This document shows positions 1 to 6,167 of a stretch of 13,122 bases of DNA, piece after piece. The notes under the pieces were generated by a model. The model did no database searches, was not told the origin of the DNA, and was given only the letters and a program-made list of their open reading frames with translations. This DNA comes from Euzebyaceae bacterium (GTDB lineage Bacteria > Actinomycetota > Nitriliruptoria > Euzebyales > Egibacteraceae). A program made the position numbers and the translations under genes. The DNA is taken from the NCBI GenBank assembly GCA_013698135.1, contig JACCVM010000193.1:1-13122 (forward strand). Direction: 5' to 3'. Each line of letters begins with the position of its first letter. Positions within the stretch are counted from its first letter, which is position 1.

Positions 1-102
1 GATCAGGATGCCCAGCGGCACAGCGATCTTCGCGCGCCAGTCGGAGGCGGGGATGCCGCCCTCGGTCGCGAGGACGTACAGCGCGGCCAGCGTCGGGGTC
101 AT
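1..102 (-). CDS. 5' end of an unidentified membrane-associated protein (partial)
   Basis: An ATG at 102-100 opens a frame that stays open for 34 codons to the window edge. It starts MTPTLAALYVLATEGG and ends in a hydrophobic stretch (IAVPLGILI) that looks like the beginning of a membrane helix. The start lies 18 nt after the stop of the diheme cytochrome c gene, with an AGGA about 8 nt upstream, so it is probably the next gene of the same operon. Too little is visible to name a family. The position suggests a small accessory protein of the bc complex or the start of a downstream respiratory gene, which is inference only. Confidence 0.55.
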   Translation of the reverse strand, partial: MTPTLAALYVLATEGGIPASDWRAKIAVPLGILI

Positions 103-120
103 CGGCGGGTCCTGTTCGCG

Positions 121-1092
121 CTAGGTGTCTGAGCCGGAGGGTGCTTCCTCCTCCGGGCCGTCGTTGGGATAGGGGGTCTGGTACTGCTCGGCGTCCTCGG
201 GCAGCTGGCCGCGCGGTGGCTGCTGGGAGCGCAGGTAGTCGACGATCTTGGTGAGGGCCTCATCGGTGTAGCGCGTGTCCTCGTACATGTAACCGGTCTG
301 CCATGGCGGCATCGACACGCCGTTGGCCAGGAAGATGCCGTTGCGCAGGATGCCCAGCACCGTCTCCCGGCTGTGCCGCTGGAAGACTCCGACCAGCGAG
401 GGACCGATGAAGCCTTCGAGATCCTTGCCGTGGCACTTGAGGCAGTTCTGGTTGTACAGCTGGCGGCCTGTGAGGTCGGCGGCTGGGTCGGCCTCGGCCA
501 CCCGAGCCTTCTGGTTGGCCAGGATCCAGTCGGTGATGTCGGTGATCTGCTGGTCGGTCAGCGGGCCGCCGTAGTCGGATCCCCAGGCCGGCATCGGTGT
601 GCCCGGCCGGCCACGGTGCAGCGTGGTCTCGATGTAGTCGCGGATGTCGGTGACGCCCTCGCCCTCTTCGTACCGCCGCACGATCGTCGTCAGGTTGGGT
701 GCCGCCCAGGTGTCGTCCGCGTCGTAGGTCGACGCGGTGCCACCGCCCTCGCCCTGGGCACCGTGGCATATCGAGCAGTTGGCCACGTACAGCTCCTGGC
801 CGCGCTCGAACGACGCGACGAAGTCGGCTTCGGTCTTGCCCTGCTGACGGCGCGGCTCGTTGAGCCAGTAGGCGGGTAGGAAGACGGCGAAGATCACCGT
901 CAACACGATGCCCCAGCCCATGTAGCGCTCGAGGACGCTGCGCTCGAGTTCCTCGTCGGAGTAGCCGGGCCGCAACGCGGGCGGCACGTCCTGGATCGGC
1001 CGGCGGTCGCGGGCGGCGTTGGCCAGCAGGAACATGACCACCAGCCCCGCGGCGAGCGCCAGCAGGAGGATGACCAGGAGGGTGGTGCTCAT
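121..1092 (-). CDS. membrane-anchored diheme cytochrome c subunit of the bc complex
   Basis: This is a 323-residue c-type cytochrome with two heme sites. The first is CSICH at residues 106-110 with candidate axial Met167 (PMPAW); the second is CLKCH at 217-221 with candidate Met261 (SMPPW). Two hydrophobic helices precede the hemes (about 4-24 and 59-77), so both heme domains should sit on the outer face of the membrane. The tail (about 295-323) is acidic and Pro-rich. The role inferred from context is to accept electrons from the Rieske protein and pass them to a terminal oxidase, replacing a soluble cytochrome c as the actinobacterial QcrC does. It follows the Rieske gene by 56 nt, and AGGAAG precedes the ATG. 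It differs from mycobacterial QcrC in gene order (last, not first) and in having two N-terminal helices, so I do not assign the symbol. Confidence 0.92.
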   Translation of the reverse strand: MSTTLLVILLLALAAGLVVMFLLANAARDRRPIQDVPPALRPGYSDEELERSVLERYMGWGIVLTVIFAVFLPAYWLNEPRRQQGKTEADFVASFERGQELYVANCSICHGAQGEGGGTASTYDADDTWAAPNLTTIVRRYEEGEGVTDIRDYIETTLHRGRPGTPMPAWGSDYGGPLTDQQITDITDWILANQKARVAEADPAADLTGRQLYNQNCLKCHGKDLEGFIGPSLVGVFQRHSRETVLGILRNGIFLANGVSMPPWQTGYMYEDTRYTDEALTKIVDYLRSQQPPRGQLPEDAEQYQTPYPNDGPEEEAPSGSDT

Positions 1093-1148
1093 GGAGCCGG
1101 TCTTCCTTTGCGGTTACGGGGTGCTTGGCTTAGCGAAGCGGCGCCGGC

Positions 1149-1964
1149 TTACGCGCCGGTGCAGTGGGGGCCTTCGGGTGGCTGGTCCAGCGGCGCCCCG
1201 GAGCCGCGAGAAGGACCGGTGACGACCGTCGAGGTGTCGACGATGACCCGACCCTCCTCGATGGTCAGCGCGAAACGGTCCAGGCCCCGCGGTGCGGGGC
1301 CGAACTGGTACTCCCCCCAGCGGTTGTACTGGGAGCCGTGGCAGGGGCACTCCCACCACTTGGACTGGGCACACCACGGCACCCGGCAGCCCAGGTGCAC
1401 GCACTTTTGGTACAGGGCCATGAACGGCGCGCCGTTGGTGATCTCGGCGTAGACGCCGTTGGGGTCCTGGGCGGGGTCGTAGGCCACGATGTAGCTGCGC
1501 CCGGCGGGATACTCGAAGTGCCCCCCGCCCTCGTCGATGCCAGCGGCGATGTCTGCTTCGCTGCCGATGTCCAGCCGCGCACCGAAGCCGCCCTTGAGGG
1601 TTGGCCACAGAAAGCCCAGCGAGGCTCCGGCGAACGCCGTAAGCGTGCCGCCCATCGAGGCCAACAACCCGAAGCGCAGAAAGTCACGGCGCGACGGTCC
1701 CTCGTGGCGCTTCTGGCGCTTCGGTGCCTTGGCCGGCGCCGGACTGGTGGCGGTGCCGCCTTGGCGACCTGTGGTACCCGATGTTGCGGTGTCGGTGCTG
1801 GCCGCCAGCAAGGCGGTGCCGAGCTCGCAGCCGGTCGACAGCGACCGCAGCTGGGCAGGCGCGCGCCCCGCCGGATACACGGCCACGTTGTTGCGCCGCA
1901 CCCACCAGAAGAACACCACGAGCAGGCCCGCGGTGGTGGCCAGCAGCGTCAGCGTCAGACTCAT
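1149..1964 (-). CDS. qcrA: Rieske [2Fe-2S] subunit of menaquinol-cytochrome c reductase
   Basis: This 271-residue protein has a C-terminal Rieske domain. Box 1 is CVHLGC at 188-193 and box 2 is CPCHGS at 206-211. Cluster ligands are C188, H190, C206 and H209, and C193 and C208 would form the conserved disulfide. An additional C198 lies between the boxes. The N-terminus has one hydrophobic helix (about 4-22), then a Ser/Thr/Ala-rich linker (about 40-85), then a twin-arginine signal SRRDFLRFG at 91-99 followed by a second helix (to about 120). This fits the Tat-dependent insertion known for Rieske proteins. The extra helix before the Tat helix resembles actinobacterial multi-span QcrA, which has three. 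The gene starts at an ATG 15 nt after the subunit IV stop, with a weak GAGG about 12 nt upstream. The Rieske assignment is secure; the symbol is by family analogy. Confidence 0.95.
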   Translation of the reverse strand: MSLTLTLLATTAGLLVVFFWWVRRNNVAVYPAGRAPAQLRSLSTGCELGTALLAASTDTATSGTTGRQGGTATSPAPAKAPKRQKRHEGPSRRDFLRFGLLASMGGTLTAFAGASLGFLWPTLKGGFGARLDIGSEADIAAGIDEGGGHFEYPAGRSYIVAYDPAQDPNGVYAEITNGAPFMALYQKCVHLGCRVPWCAQSKWWECPCHGSQYNRWGEYQFGPAPRGLDRFALTIEEGRVIVDTSTVVTGPSRGSGAPLDQPPEGPHCTGA

Positions 1965-1979
1965 GTCAGATCAGCGCCT

Positions 1980-2843
1980 CTACAGCTCGAAGAACAGGCC
2001 GTCCACCCACGGCCAGACCCAGTTGAACCCGGGGCCGCGGAAGAACGAGCCGACGAGGGTCATCATCCCAGCCCCGAGCAGGAAGAACGTCATCAGCGTG
2101 ATGGCGGTCTTGCGGTTGTCCGGCCGCACCGACGGGTTGCGGTCCATATACGGGACCATCATCAGGCCGAGCAGGCCCACGATCCCGGGAATGGTGACGC
2201 CAGCGATCATCGGGTGGAAGTAGCGCAGCAGCTCCTGCAGGCCCAGGAAGTACCACGGCGCCTTGGACGGGTTAGGCGTGATGTTCGGGTTGGCCAGCTC
2301 GCGCAGCGGAAAGGCGGGCAGCACCGACAGCGCCGTGATGAACAGCGTCACCGCCATCAACGCGATGAACTCCGAGGCGATCAGGTGCGGCCAGACGTAG
2401 ACCTTGTCCTCCTGCTTGGAGCGGATCTGCTGGATCCCATCGGGTGGCACCATCGCCAGCAACCGGTGAGTGTGGTCCTGCCCGGCGTAGCGGGTCGCCG
2501 CACCGTTGCCCCGGCCGTTCGCTGCGCCATCTCCCTTGGCCGCCAGCGCCGCCGCGACGCGGGCCTGGCGCTCCTCCACCGTCATGCCGCCGGTGCCTGT
2601 CGCTCTCTCGGCGGTGGCCACGCCTCCGCCGCCGGCGGCAGGCGCATCGCCACCGGCTGCGGCCGCGGCCGCTGGAGCAGGCGCCTCGGCGGTGGCCTCG
2701 CGCGGACCCAGCTTCTCCCCGGCGGCCTCCTTCTTGGCCCGAACGGCGGCGGCCTTGGCCTTGGAACGGGCGATGCGCTCGCTCTTGCCGGCAGCGATCA
2801 GCTCGTCGTAGACCTTCTGGTCCATCTCGACGTTCTCAGCCAT
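1980..2843 (-). CDS. cytochrome b subunit IV-type (C-terminal half), with long N-terminal extension
   Basis: Residues 126-287 match the C-terminal half of cytochrome b (subunit IV/PetD type). There are three membrane helices at about 153-175, 212-234 and 247-268, and a quinol-site motif KAPWYFLGLQE at 194-204, where canonical complexes have PEWY. The first 125 residues are not part of the usual ~160-residue subunit. A charged helical stretch (about 6-45, rich in Lys, Arg and Ala) is followed by an Ala/Gly/Pro-rich linker (about 50-118). The ATG is preceded by AGGAG at good spacing, which supports the long start. It follows the b6 gene by 23 nt and precedes the Rieske gene by 15 nt. The product should form the Qo side of the complex together with the b6-like subunit. 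The extension's role is unknown; a cytoplasmic docking or assembly segment is a guess. Confidence 0.92.
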   Translation of the reverse strand: MAENVEMDQKVYDELIAAGKSERIARSKAKAAAVRAKKEAAGEKLGPREATAEAPAPAAAAAAGGDAPAAGGGGVATAERATGTGGMTVEERQARVAAALAAKGDGAANGRGNGAATRYAGQDHTHRLLAMVPPDGIQQIRSKQEDKVYVWPHLIASEFIALMAVTLFITALSVLPAFPLRELANPNITPNPSKAPWYFLGLQELLRYFHPMIAGVTIPGIVGLLGLMMVPYMDRNPSVRPDNRKTAITLMTFFLLGAGMMTLVGSFFRGPGFNWVWPWVDGLFFEL

Positions 2844-2866
2844 GACGTGCTCCTACCAGCTGGCGG

Positions 2867-3634
2867 TTACAGGGGACCGGAGATGCCGCCGTCCTTGCGG
2901 ATCCGCCAGAAGTGGACCGCAAGGAAGATGGTGATGACGAACGGCAGCGCCAGGACGTGCAGGACATACCAGCGCAGCAGCGTTTCTGGGCCGATCTCAA
3001 CGCCGCCGAGCAGCAGGAACTGCACCTGCTGACCGAACACGGGCGTGAAGCCGGCCATGGACGTGCCGACCGCCACCGCCCACAACGCCAGCTGGTCCCA
3101 GGGCAGCAGGTAGCCGGTGAACGCCAGCAGCAAGGTCAGCAGCAGCAGGATGACCCCGACCACCCAGTTGAACTCGCGCGGCGGCTTGTAGGCCCCGTGA
3201 TAGAAGACCCGCGCCATGTGCATGAACACCGTGAAGACCATGGCGTGGGCAGCCCACCGGTGCATGTTGCGCACGAGGTCGCCGAAGGTGACGACGCGCA
3301 CCAGTCGCTGCATGTCGGCGTAGGCCAGCTCGTTGCCCGCACCGGCCGTGGGCCGGTAGAAGAACATCAGAAAGATCCCGGTGACCGTCAGCAGGATGAA
3401 CAAGAAGAAGCTGAGCCCGCCGAGGCAGTAGGTGTAGGTCAGCTTCAACCCGTGGCGCTTCACCTTGACCGGATGCAGGTGGTACAGCACGTTGTTCATC
3501 GCCGCCAGGGCGCGGTCGCGGGAGGTGTCGCGGTAGCCCTTGCGATAGATCGATCCAGGGCGGAAGACCGACTTCCAGACGACGTTGTCCTGAACGCGCT
3601 TCTTCAGCTCGTCCGGGGCGGGGATCCTGCTCAC
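2867..3634 (-). CDS. qcrB: cytochrome b6-type subunit of menaquinol-cytochrome c reductase
   Basis: This 255-residue protein covers the N-terminal four-helix half of cytochrome b only. Heme b ligands are recognisable: H125 (in NMHRW) and H139 (FMHMARVF) on one helix, H226 and H241 on the last helix. The 15-residue step between the last pair is that of b6f and Firmicutes menaquinol complexes, not mitochondrial cytochrome b. C70 in YCLGG aligns with the cysteine of cytochrome b6 that covalently holds the extra heme ci, so that heme is predicted here. A basic ~60-residue N-terminal region precedes the first helix. The start is GTG at 3634, preceded by GAGGAG that overlaps the ferredoxin stop codon. 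The rest of cytochrome b is the separate gene downstream. The family call is firm; the symbol follows Bacillus usage. Confidence 0.94.
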   Translation of the reverse strand: MSRIPAPDELKKRVQDNVVWKSVFRPGSIYRKGYRDTSRDRALAAMNNVLYHLHPVKVKRHGLKLTYTYCLGGLSFFLFILLTVTGIFLMFFYRPTAGAGNELAYADMQRLVRVVTFGDLVRNMHRWAAHAMVFTVFMHMARVFYHGAYKPPREFNWVVGVILLLLTLLLAFTGYLLPWDQLALWAVAVGTSMAGFTPVFGQQVQFLLLGGVEIGPETLLRWYVLHVLALPFVITIFLAVHFWRIRKDGGISGPL

Positions 3635-3647
3635 GCCAGGGGTCTCC

Positions 3648-3992
3648 TCAGGCTTGGACGCGACCGAGCCACAAGGCGTCGGACGGGCAGCGCTCCACGC
3701 AGATGGCGCAGCGCGTGCATTCGTTGTCGTCGATGACGAACACCGCGGCCGCGGTGTTCGCCAGGGTCATCACCTCGGGGTTCTCCGCCTCCTGCACGAT
3801 CTGCGGCGACATCATGAAGATGCATTCCCACGGGCACACGTCCTCGCAGGCCCGGCACAGGATGCACAGCTCGGGGGTCAGGCCGATGTGGCGCTTGGGC
3901 TTGACGCGCTCTTGCAGCCAATTGGGGTCGACGGTCTCGATCCGGTAGTCGTCAAAGATCTCCGGATGCAACCCCTGATCGGTCTTACCCAC
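3648..3992 (-). CDS. two-[4Fe-4S] ferredoxin-like protein in the bc operon
   Basis: This 114-residue protein has two classical [4Fe-4S] motifs, C43xxC46xxC49xxxC53P and C92xxC95xxC98xxxC102P, separated by an insert of about 38 residues (54-91). That insert is longer than in small clostridial ferredoxins and resembles NuoI-type or dehydrogenase electron-transfer subunits. No membrane helix or signal is seen, so it should be cytoplasmic or attached to the inner face of the membrane. The start is GTG at 3992 with GGGGGAGG just upstream. It lies 18 nt after a membrane-protein gene and 13 nt before the b6-type gene, so it is firmly within the bc operon. A plausible role is to exchange electrons with the cytoplasmic side of the b subunit or with a quinone dehydrogenase. 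This is inference, since canonical bc complexes lack such a subunit. Confidence 0.9.
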   Translation of the reverse strand: MGKTDQGLHPEIFDDYRIETVDPNWLQERVKPKRHIGLTPELCILCRACEDVCPWECIFMMSPQIVQEAENPEVMTLANTAAAVFVIDDNECTRCAICVERCPSDALWLGRVQA

Positions 3993-4010
3993 TGCGCCTC
4001 CCCCTTTCTG

Positions 4011-4481
4011 CTACTTGTAACCACCGGACTGCGGACGCGCCTGCTCATCCTGGGCCAGCGCGCGGGGGTAGCGCTTCTGCACGGCCACTGCCATCACCGC
4101 GAAGGCCAACATCGCGACGGTGGTCTCGGCCATCACGACCACGTCACGAAACACCTGGTAGAAGTTCGCCGACATCACGCGCCCGCCGATCCCCAGTGCC
4201 TCGGGGATCACCACACCCTCGAGCAGGTCGCGCTGGCCGTCCATGAAGTAGATCCACGCCGACGGCAGGACTCCGAAGGCCCACCACGCGGCGATCGTCG
4301 CGCCCATCATCCCGAGGATGGACGCCAGCCAGCCGTGGGTGTCGCGCAGCGCCTTGGCGCCGAACAGCAGTGCGGCGGTGAGCAGGATGCTGCCGAGCGT
4401 GATCGCGATCCCCGCCCAGCCACGGCCGAACTCCCACAGCGCAACAACGACGTCAGGCAGGGCCCCGAAGAATGCTCCCAA
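4011..4481 (-). CDS. small multi-span membrane protein, first gene of the bc operon, function unknown
   Basis: I do not recognise this 156-residue protein. It has a probable amphipathic N-terminus and hydrophobic helices at about 23-43, 50-72 and 113-135, with an aromatic-rich segment (WWAFGVLPSAWIYFM) after the second helix and a polar, Gln-rich tail. No cysteine motif or clear paired heme-ligand histidines are present (only H49 is a candidate). The start appears to be TTG at 4481: AGGTGA lies 6 nt upstream and an in-frame TGA just before it rules out a longer form in that frame. It is 18 nt upstream of the ferredoxin gene. Its place at the head of the operon suggests an accessory or anchoring subunit of the bc complex, possibly the membrane partner of the ferredoxin. 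That is inference from context. Confidence 0.8.
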   Translation of the reverse strand: MGAFFGALPDVVVALWEFGRGWAGIAITLGSILLTAALLFGAKALRDTHGWLASILGMMGATIAAWWAFGVLPSAWIYFMDGQRDLLEGVVIPEALGIGGRVMSANFYQVFRDVVVMAETTVAMLAFAVMAVAVQKRYPRALAQDEQARPQSGGYK

Positions 4482-4511
4482 GTCAGCTCACCTGACCTTC
4501 CTGTTGTTGTC

Positions 4512-4533
4512 ACCGGTTCGCTACCGGTTCGCT
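4512..4533. repeat. perfect 11-bp tandem repeat upstream of the bc operon
   Basis: ACCGGTTCGCT occurs twice head to tail (4512-4522 and 4523-4533). It lies 31 to 52 bp upstream of the TTG start of the first bc-operon gene. On the minus strand the unit reads AGCGAACCGGT. A TTGACC hexamer (minus strand, complement of 4563-4568) lies further upstream, but I see no good -10 at standard spacing. An 11-bp period is about one helical turn, so the two copies would lie on the same DNA face, as expected of a tandem activator or repressor site. A chance tandem duplication cannot be excluded. Confidence 0.5.
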
Positions 4534-4607
4534 TTAAGGCGGCGACGGCATGCGGCCACGGCGGTCAAGAACGGCCCCCTCCGCTCCAGGCTCATCCTAC
4601 CGGTGCC

Positions 4608-5279
4608 CTACCCCACCCGCCAACCACTGGCGGCGCTGTCGACTCGTACCCCGAGTCGCTGGCGCAGCAGCTCGCGCAGCTCGTCTGCCTCCAGCGCGCC
4701 GGTGTGCCGGTAGACGACCATGCCGCGGCTGTTCACCAGCAGCGTCGTCGGCATCCCGAAGCCGCCGACCTCCTGCCAGAAGGCGCCGCGCGGGTCGGTC
4801 GCCATCAGGTAGGAGATCCCCAGCTGCTCGGCGAACGACGTGGCGTTAACCGGTGCGTCCTGCACGTTGACGCCGAGGAAGGCCACCCTGCCCTCGACCT
4901 CGGCCGCCACCTGCTGGAGCGCCGGCATCTCCTTGACGCACGGCGCGCACCAGGTGGCCCAGAAGTTGATGACCGAGGGCGAGCCCCGCAGGGTGTCCAC
5001 CGCCACGTCGGCGGCGCCGTCGAAGCCCTGCAACTTGCGGTCGGGGAGGCGGAAGCGCTCCTCGGGGTCGCCGCGCTCGACCAGGGTCGCGCCTCCGGCG
5101 ACGCCGGGCGCTGTCTCGGACGGGCCCGCAGCGGGCCGGGTGCCGAGGTCGCCCAACCATGTCGCCACGCCCGTGCCGACCAGCACCAGCACCACCAGCG
5201 CCACGCCCAACAGCAGCGTCCGCCGTCCCGACCCGCTGGAAGAGGCGCGATGGGCGATTTGCGGCGACTCGTCGAGCAT
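4608..5279 (-). CDS. TlpA/ResA-like membrane-anchored thiol-disulfide oxidoreductase
   Basis: This 223-residue protein (from ATG 5279) has an N-terminal signal anchor (about 19-41), a short Pro/Ala/Gly linker, and a thioredoxin fold at about 75-210. The active site is WCAPC with C111 and C114, and the cis-proline is P177 in GMPTT. FWATWCAPC followed by KEMPAL is typical of the TlpA/ResA/CcmG group, which acts outside the membrane and often reduces apocytochrome c before heme attachment. It lies directly upstream of the bc operon with its diheme cytochrome c, which fits that job. The frame is open further upstream to 5387, but that part crosses the palindromic repeats. The internal ATG giving MLDESPQ, 19 codons before the anchor, is the natural start, although its ribosome site is weak. 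It could instead serve another periplasmic thiol substrate. Confidence 0.9.
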   Translation of the reverse strand: MLDESPQIAHRASSSGSGRRTLLLGVALVVLVLVGTGVATWLGDLGTRPAAGPSETAPGVAGGATLVERGDPEERFRLPDRKLQGFDGAADVAVDTLRGSPSVINFWATWCAPCVKEMPALQQVAAEVEGRVAFLGVNVQDAPVNATSFAEQLGISYLMATDPRGAFWQEVGGFGMPTTLLVNSRGMVVYRHTGALEADELRELLRQRLGVRVDSAASGWRVG

Positions 5280-5359
5280 GACCCCAACGTAACGCGGGCG
5301 GCGGGACCGGGTTGGCCAGTCGGTGCCCAGCGCCGGCGCAGCCGTGGGAGACCGTCGCT

Positions 5360-5459
5360 GGGTGCCGTTGCGGACACCGGTGTCCAAGCCCGCACCCGCT
5401 CAACCTCCGCGCCGGTGGCTGGGTGCCGTTGCGGACGCCGGCGTCCAAGCCCCGCACCC
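5360..5459. repeat. pair of two-tier palindromic repeats, 61 bp apart
   Basis: Two copies of a 38-39-bp palindrome lie between the DsbA-like gene and tlpA (copy 1 at 5360-5397, copy 2 at 5421-5459). Both have outer arms GGGTGC and GCACCC, a left inner loop CGTTG, and a perfect 14-bp central palindrome: GGACACCGGTGTCC in copy 1, GGACGCCGGCGTCC in copy 2. The two centre changes (A to G and T to C) are compensatory, which keeps the stem intact and suggests selection on structure. Copy 2 has one extra C in the right loop. The start-to-start distance is 61 bp, as in the 12371-12611 array, and copy 1 aligns with that array at about 28 of 38 positions without gaps. A REP/BIME-like element or a transcript-end hairpin is possible. 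Confidence 0.8.
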
Positions 5460-5460
5460 A

Positions 5461-5492
5461 GGCGGGGGCCGGGGGGGCTGGCTGGCGGGGGG
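5461..5492 (+). other. G-rich tract directly after the DsbA-like gene
   Basis: The plus strand carries runs of five, seven and six G within 32 bp, just beyond the stop codon of the minus-strand DsbA-like gene. The matching mRNA would be C-rich. Splitting the seven-G run gives four G-triplets, which could form a quadruplex on the plus strand, though one loop would be about 9 nt and so longer than the usual limit. It adjoins the palindromic pair. It may be no more than drift in a GC-rich spacer. Confidence 0.3.
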
Positions 5493-6137
5493 TCAGGCGG
5501 CGATGTGCTTGAGCAGTAGGCGTTCCACCGCGTCCCCGTCGACCGAGCGCAGCCGAGGGATGCCTCGCACCCATTCGTGATCGGTCATGCCGGGGTTGTG
5601 GGTCGTCTCGCCGCCGGGCCAGAAGATCTGCGGGCTGCCTTGGATCGGCAGCTCGGCGCTGCGGGCGTAGTCGTCGAGCACGTCGGCGCGCACGGGCTCG
5701 CGGTCCCAGATCTTCATGACCGCTTCGGCGTCCACGCCGCTGTCCTGGACGGCCTCGGCGATGGCGGAACGCACCGACAGATCAGCCGACTCGCGGAAGA
5801 AGGCCACCCTCAGTGCGTAGTCGACCTCTTCGGCGGCGGGCACGCCGAGGGCGCGCCGGGCGGCGGCCACGGCCTCGAAGGCGGGCAGAAACGACGACGG
5901 CCACGAGTCCCCGCGGAAGCGGCTGAACAGCTCCTCCTCGTGCTGGGCCAGTACGGCGGTCTCGGTCTCCACGATGTCGCGCGGCGTTCCATGGCTGTTG
6001 ACCAGCTCCAGCGGCCAGGCCCGGGGATCGAACACGACGTCAAGCCCGTTGGCGTCGCGAGCGCGCCGCAGCCGGTGCACCGCCAGGGCCGCCCATGGGC
6101 AGTGGATGTCGGAGTAGATCGTTACCGTCGCCGTCAT
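5493..6137 (-). CDS. DsbA-family thioredoxin-fold protein (FrnE/HCCA isomerase-like)
   Basis: This 214-residue protein (from ATG 6137) has the DsbA fold: a first strand TVTIYSD, an active-site segment H12-C13-P-W-A16, a helical insert (about 55-160), and a cis-proline region GSPQIFWPGG at 167-176. The active site keeps only the first cysteine; the second CXXC position is Ala. This points to a FrnE or 2-hydroxychromene-2-carboxylate isomerase-type relative rather than a classical disulfide oxidase. No signal peptide is seen, so it should be cytoplasmic. An ATG six codons earlier (6155) is possible, but family members start near MTATVTIYSD and neither site has a strong ribosome-binding site. 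It follows the alcohol dehydrogenase gene closely (about 30 nt). The substrate is unknown. Confidence 0.85.
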   Translation of the reverse strand: MTATVTIYSDIHCPWAALAVHRLRRARDANGLDVVFDPRAWPLELVNSHGTPRDIVETETAVLAQHEEELFSRFRGDSWPSSFLPAFEAVAAARRALGVPAAEEVDYALRVAFFRESADLSVRSAIAEAVQDSGVDAEAVMKIWDREPVRADVLDDYARSAELPIQGSPQIFWPGGETTHNPGMTDHEWVRGIPRLRSVDGDAVERLLLKHIAA

Positions 6138-6167
6138 GCAGCCCAGCCTTGCCATTCGCGCAGCCCG

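Noticed and set aside
1140..1157. Hairpin at the Rieske stop codon as a terminator
   Set aside because: The stem is only 5 bp (GGCGC/GCGCC), there is no T-run, and the cytochrome c gene of the same operon follows immediately.
1164..3032. Long plus-strand open frame (about 620 codons) opposite the Rieske and cytochrome b genes
   Set aside because: Its translation is a low-complexity Arg/His/Gln/Gly mix without domains. It is the antisense shadow of well-recognised genes in GC-rich DNA.
5280..5387. Longer start for the TlpA-like protein
   Set aside because: The extension is translated from the palindromic repeat and would place about 55 polar residues before the signal anchor.
3654..5519. Second long plus-strand open frame (about 620 codons)
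   Set aside because: It covers the opposite strand of the ferredoxin, membrane protein and tlpA genes, crosses the palindromic repeats, and shows no family motif. It is a shadow frame.
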